Positions 9,160 through 17,960 are shown, counted from the first letter of the stretch. The stretch is DNA of 64,000 nt from Rhizobium sp. SL42 (GCF_021729845.1 NZ_CP063397.1:1626001-1690000), one strand, 5' to 3'. The notes: generated by a model from the letters alone, not told the origin. A program made the numbers and translations.

Positions 9160-10095
9160 TCAACCCTTCATCAGTCTGGCAATGTGCAGGCCGGCCGATT
9201 CGGCGAGCCCCTCCAGATCATAGCCGCCTTCGAGCAGGCTGACGACCCGGTTCTTGGCGAAGCGGTCGGCAACTTCGAGCAGGCGCCCGGTTGCCCAGTC
9301 GAAATCCTCGCCAACCAGGTTGATCTGTGCAAGCGGATCGCGATGATGCGCGTCGAAGCCGGCCGAGATCAGGATCAGGTCAGGCGAAAAATCATGCAGT
9401 GCCGTCAGCACGCGCGATTTGAATGCCTCGCGAAAATGGTCGGAGCCGACATTCGGCGAGAGTGGCGCGTTGACGATATTGTTCTTCGTGCCGGTCTCGT
9501 CCTTGGCGCCGCTGCCGGGATAAAGCGGCATCTGGTGGGTCGAGCAGAACAGCACGGACGGATCGTCCCAGAAAATGTCCTGCGTGCCATTGCCGTGATG
9601 CACGTCCCAGTCGACGATTGCCACACGCTCGACGCCATAGACCATCTGCGCATGACGCGCAGCGATGGCAATCGTGTTGAACAGGCAGAAGCCCATCGGC
9701 TTGGCCTTCTCGGCATGATGGCCTGGCGGGCGCCCGGCGACGAAGGCATTGTCCGCCTTGCCGGTCATCACGTCATCGACGGCCGAAAGCGCGCCGCCGA
9801 TCGCGGTCAGCGCTACCTGCAGGCTTTTCGGCGAGGCATAGGTGTCTGCCTCGATCTGGTTGATCTCGCCGTCTTCCTCCGGGATATGGCGCATCACCGC
9901 AAACAGGTGCTCTTCCGGATGAGCCAGCGTTACCGCGTCCTCGTTGGCCTGTGTCGCCTCGATCCGCACCAGCCGTTCGAAATTCGGATGCTCCAGCGCG
10001 ATGTTGAGCGAACGAAGCCGGTCGGCCCTCTCCGGGTGTCCCGGCGGCGTGTTGTGTTCGAGAAACAGCGGGTTCTCATAGAGATGGGTGGTCAT
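9160..10095 (-). CDS. Histone deacetylase / acetylpolyamine amidohydrolase family protein
   Basis: 311 residues; ATG at 10095 with GAGGAAAG upstream. The zinc-hydrolase signatures are all present: [16 protein letters not shown], the metal-binding [27 protein letters not shown] and the C-terminal EGGYD that supplies the catalytic tyrosine region. Bacterial members deacetylate acetylpolyamines, acetyl-CoA synthetase (AcuC) or related substrates; the substrate here is not determined by sequence. Linkage to xseB is a common rhizobial arrangement. Expected cytoplasmic. Confidence 0.92.
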   Translation of the reverse strand: MTTHLYENPLFLEHNTPPGHPERADRLRSLNIALEHPNFERLVRIEATQANEDAVTLAHPEEHLFAVMRHIPEEDGEINQIEADTYASPKSLQVALTAIGGALSAVDDVMTGKADNAFVAGRPPGHHAEKAKPMGFCLFNTIAIAARHAQMVYGVERVAIVDWDVHHGNGTQDIFWDDPSVLFCSTHQMPLYPGSGAKDETGTKNNIVNAPLSPNVGSDHFREAFKSRVLTALHDFSPDLILISAGFDAHHRDPLAQINLVGEDFDWATGRLLEVADRFAKNRVVSLLEGGYDLEGLAESAGLHIARLMKG

Positions 10096-10285
10096 GGCAT
10101 CTTTCCTCGGTCGCGCCTGTACATAACGCGTGAGCGCGCCATCTTCCACCACAGTCAGGCGTTTTTGCCGTATTGCCGGCACACGGTGCAGTTTACCCTG
10201 TTTGGCGACGGTTGGCGGCCGGCCTTGTTATCTTTTAGCCAATGCCGTTAAATGTGCCAAAGCCATGGAAAGACAGGCCTTCTTC

Positions 10286-10687
10286 ATGAATGAGATCGAA
10301 CGGGTCGAGGTGAGCCAACTCGCCATCCCTTATCGCGACATCGGCATGTCGGGCGAAATGCAGGCGGCTGCCTATGTCACCCATGCAGAGGCTGCCCTCA
10401 CGCATTTCTGGCGCTATCGTCCGCCGCTCGAAGACGAGCCGAACTACGGCATGTCCAAGCTCGAACTGCGGATGTATTTTCCGCTGCGTTTCGAGGACAA
10501 GGTCACGCTGACCGTCAAGATCGACAAGATCGGCGGCAAGTCGCTTGGCTTTGAGGTCCTGTTCGACAAGGACGGCCAGACGGCGGCCGAGGTCGACGTG
10601 ATCTGGACGGCGCGGGATCCCGAGACCACTGAACCGGTGGCGCTTCCCGAAGATACGCGCGATTGGCTGTATCGCTACCTGAGGTGA
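10286..10687 (+). CDS. Acyl-CoA thioesterase, 4-hydroxybenzoyl-CoA thioesterase (hotdog) family
   Basis: 133 residues from the ATG at 10286; an in-frame ATG at 10265 would add seven residues, and neither has a strong ribosome-binding site. IPYRDIGMSGEMQAAAYVTHAEAALTHFW corresponds to the hotdog pattern of YbgC/4HBT enzymes, in which an aspartate (here in YRD) is catalytic and the long helix follows. Likely hydrolyses a short- or medium-chain acyl-CoA. Transcribed divergently from the deacetylase gene across about 190 bases. Confidence 0.8.
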   Translation: MNEIERVEVSQLAIPYRDIGMSGEMQAAAYVTHAEAALTHFWRYRPPLEDEPNYGMSKLELRMYFPLRFEDKVTLTVKIDKIGGKSLGFEVLFDKDGQTAAEVDVIWTARDPETTEPVALPEDTRDWLYRYLR

Positions 10688-10690
10688 TTT

Positions 10691-11575
10691 TCAGAGCGGT
10701 TCGCTCAGGATGACGGCGAGAATTCGACGCTGCTCGTCGAGCGTAGGTGACCCGCTGCGGCGCATCTCAACCGTCGTGATCAAGGTCTTCCACAGCACCC
10801 AGCCTCTTGCCCGCTGCCACGTCGCCGCATCAAGTGGCAAGGCGGCGCGAAAGCGCGCTCTCGCCTCTCCATCGAGGAAGCTCCAGGCGAGTGCGAGATC
10901 GCAGGCGGGATCGCCGATGGCAGCCGTTCCGAAGTCGATCACGGCTGCAAGTTGCCCGTCCGCCACCAGCAAATTGCCGGGCGCGAGGTCGCCGTGAACC
11001 CAGAGCGGTGGCCGCTCCCACCGGCTTGAAATGGCTTCATTCCAGATCGCGGTTGCGGCCTTGCCATCGATCTCGTCCCCAAGCTCGGCGATCGCCGCCA
11101 CAGTCTCGGCACCGTAGATGCCAAGGTCGCCGCCACGGTGGAAATTGTGCTGGCCGGCCGCTGGGCCGCCATTGGTGTCGGCCTGATGCAGGGTCTTGAT
11201 GAAGCCGGAAAGGCGGTCGGCAAATCCGTTCATGTCCGCAATCGGTGCCGTCATGGCCGGTTCGCCCGTGATCCAGCCGTGGATGCCGAAGGCAAAAGGA
11301 TATAGCGACGACGCCTTTCCCCGCGCGAGCACAGTCGGGATCGGCAGGGAAAGCTGCGGCGCCAGAACGGCAAGGATCGGTTGTTCCTTCGTCACTTGCG
11401 CCGCATAGGCCTCCGCACTGGGCAGCCGCACCGACATCGTTTCGCCGAGCCGGAAGGTCTGGTTGTCCCAGCCGCCGGGCGCCACTTTGCGCACCGGCAG
11501 GTCTGCCCATTGTGGAAACTGGTCGGCGACCAGAGCGCGGACCAGGGGCTCGCTTATGTCCAGCCGGTCACTCAC
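10691..11575 (-). CDS. Aminoglycoside phosphotransferase (APH) family kinase
   Basis: 294 residues from a GTG start with GGAGCAC upstream. The C-terminal lobe has LWVHGDLAPGNLLV (catalytic HGDxxxxN loop) and AVIDFGTAAIGDPACDLALAW (metal-binding DFG-like loop), diagnostic of the APH/choline kinase fold. Many chromosomal members phosphorylate small metabolites or macrolides rather than giving clinical resistance, so I do not claim resistance. It converges with the thioesterase gene with three bases between the stop codons. Confidence 0.88.
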   Translation of the reverse strand: MSDRLDISEPLVRALVADQFPQWADLPVRKVAPGGWDNQTFRLGETMSVRLPSAEAYAAQVTKEQPILAVLAPQLSLPIPTVLARGKASSLYPFAFGIHGWITGEPAMTAPIADMNGFADRLSGFIKTLHQADTNGGPAAGQHNFHRGGDLGIYGAETVAAIAELGDEIDGKAATAIWNEAISSRWERPPLWVHGDLAPGNLLVADGQLAAVIDFGTAAIGDPACDLALAWSFLDGEARARFRAALPLDAATWQRARGWVLWKTLITTVEMRRSGSPTLDEQRRILAVILSEPL

Positions 11576-11629
11576 GACAAGTGCTCCATCTGTGCCAATG
11601 CCGTTGGGCTGGCATTCTGATCCGTCTGC

Positions 11630-12193
11630 TCACGCGCTCCGGTGCAGGATCGGGTAGCCGACCATCACGGCGCGGCCGGCAAGGCCAGCCACGACCGCCT
11701 TCAAAAGGTCACCCGGGATAAAGGCGAGCGAGCCGTAGAAGGCTTTTTCAAAGCCGAGGCCGGCGCCGAAGGCGAGATAGCCGATGCCGAAGAGGTAAAG
11801 CACCAGGACGCCGCCGATAGCGGCGGCTGCGATGAAGCCGAGCGTCTGCTTGGTTGCGGCGAAGGTGTAGCCGGCAAAGCCTTCGGCGATCCTGCCGGTG
11901 ACATAGGCGGCCGGCAGCCAGCCCAGCAGGAAGCCGACGGTCGGGCCGGCAAAGACGCCGAGGCCGCCGCGCCCGCCTGACAGCACCGGCAGGCCGATCG
12001 CAACCAGCAGGATGACCAGTGCCACCGCAAGCGTGCCGCGCTTTGCGCCGAGAACCACGCCGGCCAGCATGACGCCGAGAGACTGGGCGGTGATCGGTAC
12101 CGGAATGAAGCCGAGCGTGATCGGCGGCACGGCGCCGAGCGCAACGATGATGGCGGCAAACAATGCGATAAGTACGAGGTCCCGTGTCTTCAT
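11630..12193 (-). CDS. bioY: Biotin ECF transporter substrate-binding protein BioY
   Basis: 187 residues, ATG at 12193 with AGGAGG upstream. Six hydrophobic segments and the BioY signature GFIPVPITAQSLGVMLAGVVLGAKRG plus GGRGGLGVFAGPTVGFLLGW. BioY captures biotin; with BioN and BioM it forms an energised ECF importer in the inner membrane. Third gene of the unit bioM-bioN-bioY, 29 bases after bioN. A second, partial bioY is present at the right edge of the window. Confidence 0.95.
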   Translation of the reverse strand: MKTRDLVLIALFAAIIVALGAVPPITLGFIPVPITAQSLGVMLAGVVLGAKRGTLAVALVILLVAIGLPVLSGGRGGLGVFAGPTVGFLLGWLPAAYVTGRIAEGFAGYTFAATKQTLGFIAAAAIGGVLVLYLFGIGYLAFGAGLGFEKAFYGSLAFIPGDLLKAVVAGLAGRAVMVGYPILHRSA

Positions 12194-12222
12194 GACATCC
12201 TCCTGATAAATCTGATCCTGCT

Positions 12223-12825
12223 TCACTGCCCGCGAATGCCGCGGGCGTCAATGGCGGCGGCGATGCTGTCCGCATCCTTCAGCGTCGCGATGATCAGCGG
12301 CGCGATGACGGTGCCGGCTCTCGGTTTCAACCCGCGCGCGCGATGAGCCTCCCGGATGGCGTCGTAGCGTGTCAGGATTTCCGGGATGAAGCGCATGACC
12401 AGCCCGACCGCAAGGCCGATATCGGCGGCCGTCAAGAGCCCCAGCCGTTCGAGCGGCATCGCGGCCCGTGTGATTACCGCCATGAAATCCGAAATGCTCG
12501 TCGTTACGGTCACGCTTGCGGCGAGCAGCATCAGCGCCGTCAGGCGAAGGCCGGTCACGCTCGCTTCCTCGACACCGTTGAAGACGAGATGCAGTCCGAC
12601 CACGGCGAGGATGGTGGCGAGGATCGGCAGCAGCGGCCGGATGGCGACCCTGAGCGGCTGGCCGAGTCCAAGATAGATCGCCCAGGTCGCGAACATCGCG
12701 AGTGCCAATAGCGGGATCGAGCGTGTCAGGAAGAGAAGCACGGCGAATGCCATCAGACCGGCAAGCTTGGCCGATGCCGGCATCCGGTGCATCAGCGTTT
12801 GGCCCTCGTGATAGAGGCTTCTCAT
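12223..12825 (-). CDS. bioN: Biotin ECF transporter transmembrane protein BioN (CbiQ family)
   Basis: 200 residues with about five membrane segments; begins MRSLYHEGQTLMHRMPASAKLAGL, the usual T-protein start. The C-terminal cytoplasmic helices carry the Ala-Arg-Gly signatures that couple to the ATPase (REAHRARGLKPR and AAIDARGIRG). The start codon overlaps the bioM stop by four bases (ATGA). Membrane scaffold that links BioY to BioM. Confidence 0.93.
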   Translation of the reverse strand: MRSLYHEGQTLMHRMPASAKLAGLMAFAVLLFLTRSIPLLALAMFATWAIYLGLGQPLRVAIRPLLPILATILAVVGLHLVFNGVEEASVTGLRLTALMLLAASVTVTTSISDFMAVITRAAMPLERLGLLTAADIGLAVGLVMRFIPEILTRYDAIREAHRARGLKPRAGTVIAPLIIATLKDADSIAAAIDARGIRGQ

Positions 12826-13502
12826 GCGCCGACGATCTCCAGATAGTGGGCCACGGCAGCCCCGCCCGGGCCGTCGAAGGCCAGTGATCCCTCATGGAAG
12901 ACCAGGGCGCGCGGATAGTCAGCGATCAGGTCCAGGTCGTGCGTGATGACGATTGCCTGCTGGGCCAGGCCCTCGATCGCAGCCTTCACCATCGCCCTGT
13001 TCTTCAGGTCGAGCTGGTTGGTCGGCTCGTCGAACAGGATCAGCGCCGGCTCGGTCACCACGACGGCCGCAAGTGCCGCGAGTTGCAACTCGCCACCGGA
13101 AAGCTCGTGCGGCCGCCGGCTGGCCAGATGCGCAATGCCGAATTGCTCCAGCACGCGGTCAACCGCAGCCTCGAGCGCCGGGCCTTTCAGCCCCCGGCTT
13201 TTCGGCCCCATGGCGATGTCGTCGCGGATGATCGGCAGGATGATCTGGTTGGCCGGGTTCTGGAAGATGAAGCCGGCCTTCGCCATCACCGCCTTGTCGT
13301 CCTTCACCGTATCGAGGCCATCCAGCGTGACGGTCCCGGATGTCGGCTTGGCAAGGCCGTTGACCAGTCGGGCGAAACTCGTCTTGCCCGAACCGTTCAG
13401 CCCGATCACGCCGATCCGAGGCTCGCACAGCGATAGAGTGAGCGGCGCAAGTGCTGATTGTTCGCCGTAGCGCAGTTCGGTCTGGTCGAAACGGATATGC
13501 AA
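12822..13502 (-). CDS. bioM: Biotin ECF transporter ATPase BioM
   Basis: 226 residues from a TTG at 13502 with AGGAG upstream; this gives the family length and begins LHIRFDQTELRYGEQ. Walker A GLNGSGKT, Q-loop FQNP, ABC signature HELSGGELQL, Walker B ALILFDEPTN and the H-loop VITHDLDL are all present. Hydrolyses ATP to drive biotin uptake with BioN and BioY. First gene of the operon. I see no TTATMKATAA-type BioR box in the 289 bases upstream, unlike the second bioY. Confidence 0.93.
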   Translation of the reverse strand: MHIRFDQTELRYGEQSALAPLTLSLCEPRIGVIGLNGSGKTSFARLVNGLAKPTSGTVTLDGLDTVKDDKAVMAKAGFIFQNPANQIILPIIRDDIAMGPKSRGLKGPALEAAVDRVLEQFGIAHLASRRPHELSGGELQLAALAAVVVTEPALILFDEPTNQLDLKNRAMVKAAIEGLAQQAIVITHDLDLIADYPRALVFHEGSLAFDGPGGAAVAHYLEIVGA

Positions 13503-13610
13503 GGGCGAACGTCTCCTGATCCAAGCCGCTTCTATAGTCTGGGCACTTCCCAAGTTCCAGCCTGTCTCGTTCGACCTGAGTGCCCTTCTGATCCTTGCCC
13601 CTCACCCTGA

Positions 13611-13636
13611 CCCTCTCCCCGCTGGCGGGGAGAGGG
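13611..13636. repeat. Short GC-rich inverted repeat of rhizobial intergenic type
   Basis: CCCTCTCCCCGC at 13611-13622 pairs with GCGGGGAGAGGG at 13625-13636. It lies in the 13503-13791 spacer between bioM and the divergent ycaQ-like gene. Hairpins of this composition are frequent between genes in Rhizobiaceae; a related shorter form lies after ispH. Nothing else is recognisable in this spacer. Confidence 0.6.
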
Positions 13637-13791
13637 GACGGACACGTTTGCGATCGTCAACGGCATGTTCCCGAGTCCAAAGGCTGGCGGATGAGGGGCG
13701 GCGTAAGTGGTGTCTGTCGGTATTCCTACGCGATACAAATCTTTGCGAAACACGCATTGAACAAACCACGAACATTCGCTAGCCTCTGCCC

Positions 13792-14979
13792 ATGGCGATT
13801 CCGATCTCAAATCCGCAGGCGCGGCGTATCTTCCTCGAGCGGCAGGGGCTTTCCCGTCCGCCACACAAGGCGCTCGGCCGGGAAGGTCTCTACGGGTTGA
13901 TCCATGACCTGGGTTTCGTTCAGGTCGACAGCATCCAGGTCGTCGAGCGGGCCCATCACCAAATCCTGTTTTCCCGCAACCAGACCTACCGGCGCGAGGA
14001 CCTGTCGCACCTGCTCGAAAGGGATCGCTCCCTGTTCGAGCACTGGACGCATGACGCCTCGATCATCCCGTCCGCCTTCTTCCCTTACTGGAAGCACCGC
14101 TTTCGCCGTCGCGAGGCGAAGATCCTCGAAAACTGGCGCAAATGGCAAGGCGAAGGTTTCGATCAGGCCTTCGAGGAGACCTATGAGCGGATCCGGTCCG
14201 GTGGCGCAATCCTGTCGCGCGACGTCAAGGCCGAGGATCACAAGTCCGGCGGCTGGTGGAACTGGCATCCCAATAAGACGGCGCTGGAATTCCTCTGGCA
14301 TACCGGCAAGCTTTCGATCGCACGGCGCGAGAACTTCCAAAAGGTCTATGACCTGTCCGAGCGCGTGATCCCGGGCGAGCACCATGCCGGCGAGGTCGAT
14401 CACGACAGCTTCGTCGACTGGGCCTGCCGGTCAGCCCTGACCCGCCTCGGCTTTGCCACGTCGGGCGAGATCGCAGCCTTTTTCGACATCATCACGCCCG
14501 ATGAGGCCAAGGTCTGGGTCGCCGCCAATCGCGATGCGCTGGAGGAGGTCCTGATCGAGCCGGTCGATGGCAGACCGCGTCCGTCCTTCGCCTTGGCCGA
14601 AGGGCTGGAAATGCTGCTCGATGCGCCGGAACCGCCGGCACGCCTGCGTGTGCTCTCGCCCTTCGATCCGCTGATCCGCGACCGCAATCGCACCGAACGC
14701 CTGTTCGGTTTCTTCTACCGCATCGAGGTCTTCGTACCCGAACCCAAGCGGCAATATGGCTATTATGTCTTTCCGCTGCTCGAGGGTGACCGCCTGATCG
14801 GCCGTATCGACATGAAGGCCGACCGCAAGGCGGGTGTGCTCGACGTCAAGCGCCTGTGGCTGGAACAGGGTGTGCGCCCCTCCGCAGGACGTCTCGAGCG
14901 GTTGCAGGCGGAACTCGCGCGCCTTGCCCGTTTCACTGGCGTCGATCAGGTCAGCCTGCGGGACGGCTGGCTCGGCTGA
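13792..14979 (+). CDS. YcaQ-family crosslink-repair DNA glycosylase (winged-helix)
   Basis: 395 residues, close to the roughly 400 of E. coli YcaQ. It contains VQVDSIQVVERAHHQILFSR, with the QxD catalytic motif of the YcaQ/AlkX/AlkZ superfamily, followed by winged-helix segments and SPFDPLIRDRNRTERLFGF near the C-terminus. Family members excise damaged or crosslinked purines from DNA. The ATG at 13792 has no obvious ribosome-binding site but gives the conserved start (MAIPISNPQARRIFLERQGL). Stands alone, divergent from bioM. Confidence 0.88.
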   Translation: MAIPISNPQARRIFLERQGLSRPPHKALGREGLYGLIHDLGFVQVDSIQVVERAHHQILFSRNQTYRREDLSHLLERDRSLFEHWTHDASIIPSAFFPYWKHRFRRREAKILENWRKWQGEGFDQAFEETYERIRSGGAILSRDVKAEDHKSGGWWNWHPNKTALEFLWHTGKLSIARRENFQKVYDLSERVIPGEHHAGEVDHDSFVDWACRSALTRLGFATSGEIAAFFDIITPDEAKVWVAANRDALEEVLIEPVDGRPRPSFALAEGLEMLLDAPEPPARLRVLSPFDPLIRDRNRTERLFGFFYRIEVFVPEPKRQYGYYVFPLLEGDRLIGRIDMKADRKAGVLDVKRLWLEQGVRPSAGRLERLQAELARLARFTGVDQVSLRDGWLG

Positions 14980-15057
14980 GAGTTCAGCGTCGGCTGGTCC
15001 ATATCCGGCGCTCCCGTCAAAGTCCAATCTCCATCGCAATCAGGAAAATATGCCGCA

Positions 15058-15486
15058 ATGCCCGCCACTACTGACGCCTATCGCATCGAACCTGCCATCC
15101 CTGCTGTTGACGATTATCTTCGCCTGCGCACGGCGGCCGGCCTCAGCCCGTTTTCCAAAGAGGCGGCAACGCGCGGCCTCGCCGGCAGCGTGCATGGCGT
15201 CACCGTCCTCTTTGACGGCGCGGCCGTCGGCATGGGCCGCATCATCGGCGATGGCGGCTGCTTTTATCAGGTCACCGATATCGCCGTCCTGCCCGAGCAT
15301 CAGGGCAAGGGGCTCGGAAAGCGCATCATGTCGGCACTGACCGGCTACATGAAGGCCCATCTACCGGCGACCGCCTATGTCAGCCTGATCGCCGATGTGC
15401 CGGCCAACAGGCTTTACGAGCAGTTCGGTTTCGTCGAGACGGCACCACGTTCGGTCGGCATGGCCATGAAGATCGGCCAAGACTGA
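15058..15486 (+). CDS. GNAT family N-acetyltransferase
   Basis: 142 residues. Acetyl-CoA binding motif A appears as ITDIAVLPEHQGKGLGKRIM-like sequence (VLPEHQGKGLGKRIM), followed by the beta-bulge and LYEQFGFVE of motif B. Substrate unknown. It lies upstream of, but separated by 72 bases from, the Xre/RES pair, which has its own promoter. Confidence 0.88.
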   Translation: MPATTDAYRIEPAIPAVDDYLRLRTAAGLSPFSKEAATRGLAGSVHGVTVLFDGAAVGMGRIIGDGGCFYQVTDIAVLPEHQGKGLGKRIMSALTGYMKAHLPATAYVSLIADVPANRLYEQFGFVETAPRSVGMAMKIGQD

Positions 15487-15501
15487 AGCCTGGATCGAAT
15501 G

Positions 15502-15547
15502 TTGTAAAATCCATCAAATGACATATATATTAATCGTCATTTGATGG
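15502..15547 (+). promoter_or_regulatory. Promoter and inverted-repeat operator of the Xre/RES pair
   Basis: A perfect inverted repeat of 12-bp arms (CCATCAAATGAC at 15511-15522 and its complement at 15536-15547) with a 13-base AT-rich spacer. TTGTAA at 15502 and TATATT at 15526 have an 18-base gap and could be the -35 and -10, so the repeat brackets the -10. The right arm overlaps the ribosome-binding site of the antitoxin gene. This fits autorepression by the Xre antitoxin. Confidence 0.75.
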
Positions 15548-15558
15548 AGAAAAACGCC

Positions 15559-15993
15559 ATGCAGGCAATGCGCGACAGAACAGGGCCAAAGGCCGCCGCT
15601 AGGCCGCAGGGTTTTGCAGCCGAGACGGATCGCGACCGCCTGTCGAAGTCGGCGCTCAAGGCCTTTCGCCGCATCGTCGCCCATTGGGACCTCACCAGCC
15701 AGCAGGCGGCGGCTTTGCTTGGCGTTTCCATCAGCACCTGGGAAAGGCTGAAGCCGGAAAAGGCAGCGAAAACCCTGAGCCAGGACCAGATGACCCGCAT
15801 TTCCGCCCTGACCGGCATCTACAAGGGCCTTCATCTGCTGTTTGCCGACAGCATGGCCGATCGCTGGCTGTCGCTGGAGAATTCCGGTCCCCTGTTCGAT
15901 CGTCGTTCGCCGGTCGCGGCCATGATCGAGGGCGGCATCCCCCATATGCTGGAGGTCCGCCGCTACGTGGACGCGGTGCGCGGAGGGATGTGA
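15559..15993 (+). CDS. Xre-type antitoxin (DUF2384 / MbcA-ParS-like)
   Basis: 144 residues from the ATG at 15559, preceded by GGAG 9 bases upstream (ATG at 15544 is an alternative). The helix-turn-helix is TSQQAAALLGVSISTWERLKP and the C-terminal part (LFADSMADRWLSLENSGPLFDRRSPVAAMIEGG) is the DUF2384 toxin-binding domain with the usual G-P-L-F-x-x-x-x-P pattern. It should neutralise the RES toxin and repress its own promoter. Its stop codon is directly followed by the toxin start. Confidence 0.92.
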   Translation: MQAMRDRTGPKAAARPQGFAAETDRDRLSKSALKAFRRIVAHWDLTSQQAAALLGVSISTWERLKPEKAAKTLSQDQMTRISALTGIYKGLHLLFADSMADRWLSLENSGPLFDRRSPVAAMIEGGIPHMLEVRRYVDAVRGGM

Positions 15994-16704
15994 TTGAAGA
16001 TCGACGGCGTACCGATCGCAACGATCGCCTATCCGAAGACCGTGCGGCTGGTCTCGACCGCGCGCCTGCGCGAGGCGGTTCTTTCCGCGCTTGTGGACGA
16101 TGAAGCCGAGTTGGCGGAACTGGCCGAGATCGAGGCGGCCACCAGCAACAGGATCATCGCCGAGACGCGCGGCATCTCCGGGCTTGCCGCCAACGAACTG
16201 GTCTATGACGTGCCGCACGCGCATTTCATCAATGCCTGCTTCGCCTATGCCAAGCCGCGAGAGCCAAATCGTTTCAATGGCTCCGACCGTGGCGCCTGGT
16301 ATTCGGCTTTGACCGTTGAAACCTGCCTTGCTGAAATCACCTTCCACATGACCGACTTTCTCGCCCGCGCCGGTGATTTCAATGCGGTCGTCGAATATGC
16401 CGAGATGTTTTGCAGCCTGTCGGGCGATTTCGCCGACCTGCGCGCGCTACCGGCACATCCCGCGCTTGATCCCGACAAGGCGCGCGGCTATCCGGCCGGC
16501 AATCTGCTTGCCGAAGGCACGCGCAGGGCAGGGGCGAACGGCGTCGTCTATCCCTCGGTGCGGTATCAAGGCGGCACCTGTTTTGCGGTCCTTCGCCCCG
16601 CCGCCGTCCAGTCCGTCCGCCAAGGCGATGTCTACCGGCTCGTCTGGTCCGGCAACCCGGCACCGACGCCAGAAGGCCCGATCACCTCTCCACCCTCCCC
16701 TTGA
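15994..16704 (+). CDS. RES-domain toxin (MbcT/ParT-like NAD-consuming enzyme)
   Basis: 236 residues from a TTG immediately after the antitoxin stop, served by GGAGGG inside the antitoxin's last codons, so translation is coupled. Conserved RES residues are visible: R93 in NRFN, Y103 in WYSAL, E114 in CLAE and S188 in YPSV. Family members degrade NAD+ or modify phosphoribosyl pyrophosphate synthetase. The frame is intact, so this is the only complete toxin-antitoxin pair in the window. The last residues (SPPSP) are encoded by an intergenic-type repeat. Confidence 0.9.
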   Translation: MKIDGVPIATIAYPKTVRLVSTARLREAVLSALVDDEAELAELAEIEAATSNRIIAETRGISGLAANELVYDVPHAHFINACFAYAKPREPNRFNGSDRGAWYSALTVETCLAEITFHMTDFLARAGDFNAVVEYAEMFCSLSGDFADLRALPAHPALDPDKARGYPAGNLLAEGTRRAGANGVVYPSVRYQGGTCFAVLRPAAVQSVRQGDVYRLVWSGNPAPTPEGPITSPPSP

Positions 16705-16735
16705 GGGGGCGGACCGAAGGTCCGGGGCGGGGTGA
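16693..16735. repeat. GC-rich compound hairpin repeat overlapping the RES gene end
   Basis: Two adjacent inverted repeats, CCCTCCCC-TTGA-GGGG and CGGACC-GAA-GGTCCG, followed by GGGGCGGGGTGA. The composition is typical of extragenic repeats in rhizobia. It supplies the last codons and stop of the RES toxin gene and could also act as a transcription end. Confidence 0.6.
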
Positions 16736-16849
16736 CAGCTTGTGGAGACGCGGCGGATGCGGTGATGCCTGATGCGAAAGGTCACGGGTGACGCCTTGCT
16801 CCATCGCCCGTGATCACGGCCCGGTTTACCAAGCGGCGCCTGATAGTCC

Positions 16850-17950
16850 TCAGACGATCTCGGTCGCCGAGATCTTGATGCCGAAGCCTTCGAGCCCGAC
16901 ATAGTGACGCTCGCGCGACGACATCAGCTTGATCGAGGTGACGCCGAGGTCCTTCAGGATCTGCGCGCCGAGCCCGATTTCCAGCCACTCGTTTTCGCGC
17001 GCCTGGGCCTCCTGATGCGCCTCCCGGTCGTGCTTGCCGGTGCGCGCCGTTGTCGAGACGCCGACGCCGACCGAGCCCTCGCGCAGATAAACGATAACAC
17101 CGCGGCCCTTTTCTGCGATCTTCCTCATGATGCCGTCGATCTGCCGGTCTGCACCGAAGACGTCGGCGCCGACATGCTCCAGATGCAGGCGCACCGGAAT
17201 GTCCTCGCCGTCACGGATATCGCCGAAGACGACGGCCAGATGCTGCATCGGGTCCCAGGGCAGGGAGTAACTGTGACCCTTGGCGGTGCCATAGGGCGTC
17301 TGGATATCGAAGCTCGAATGCAGCTGGATCAGCGTTTCCTTGCGCTGGCGATAGGCGATCAGGTCGGCAACCGAAACCTGCTTCAGCCCATGCTGCTCGG
17401 CAAAGCTGGCCACCTGCGGCCCGCGCATCACCGTGCCGTCGTCATTGACCAGTTCGGAAATAACCCCGATCAGCGGCAGCGAGGCGAGCCGGCAGAGATC
17501 CACGGCCGCTTCCGTATGGCCGGACCGCATCAGCACGCCGCCTTCGCGCGCCACCAGCGGAAAGATATGGCCGGGCCGGACGAAATCGGCGGCACCGACA
17601 TTCGGATTGGCCAGATTGCGCACGGTGAGCGTCCGGTCATCGGCCGAAATCCCGGTCGTTGTGCCGTGCTTGAAGTCGACCGAGACGGTAAAGGCCGTCG
17701 TATGGGCGCTGTCATTGTCGGCGACCATGGCCGAGAGATTGAGCCGCTTGGCCTCGTCCTTCGGCATGGGGGCGCAGACGATGCCGGAGGTATGGCGCAC
17801 GATGAAGGCCATCTTTTCCGGCGTACAGTGAACCGCCGCCACGATCAGATCGCCTTCGTTCTCGCGTCCGTCATCGTCCATCACGACGACGATCTCGCCG
17901 GCTTCGAAGGCACGGATCGCGTCGACGACGCGCTTCTGGTCGTAGCTCAT
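16850..17950 (-). CDS. ribB: 3,4-dihydroxy-2-butanone-4-phosphate synthase fused to a degenerate GTP cyclohydrolase II-like domain (RibBX)
   Basis: 366 residues. Residues 1-200 are a complete RibB domain (VVMDDDGRENEGDLIVAA; RPGHIFPLVAREGGVLMRSGHTEAAVDL) that makes the four-carbon riboflavin precursor from ribulose-5-phosphate. The C-terminal 160 residues align in layout with RibA, but the zinc-binding cysteines expected after the RxHSE-like motif are absent (VRLHLEHVGADVFGAD instead), so GTP cyclohydrolase II activity is not expected. This matches the RibBX arrangement. Lies 10 bases after aroC. Confidence 0.93.
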   Translation of the reverse strand: MSYDQKRVVDAIRAFEAGEIVVVMDDDGRENEGDLIVAAVHCTPEKMAFIVRHTSGIVCAPMPKDEAKRLNLSAMVADNDSAHTTAFTVSVDFKHGTTTGISADDRTLTVRNLANPNVGAADFVRPGHIFPLVAREGGVLMRSGHTEAAVDLCRLASLPLIGVISELVNDDGTVMRGPQVASFAEQHGLKQVSVADLIAYRQRKETLIQLHSSFDIQTPYGTAKGHSYSLPWDPMQHLAVVFGDIRDGEDIPVRLHLEHVGADVFGADRQIDGIMRKIAEKGRGVIVYLREGSVGVGVSTTARTGKHDREAHQEAQARENEWLEIGLGAQILKDLGVTSIKLMSSRERHYVGLEGFGIKISATEIV

Positions 17951-17960
17951 GGGTCTGGCC

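Noticed and set aside
10691..11575. Calling the APH-like kinase an antibiotic-resistance gene
   Set aside because: The catalytic loops only show the kinase fold; many chromosomal members have housekeeping substrates.
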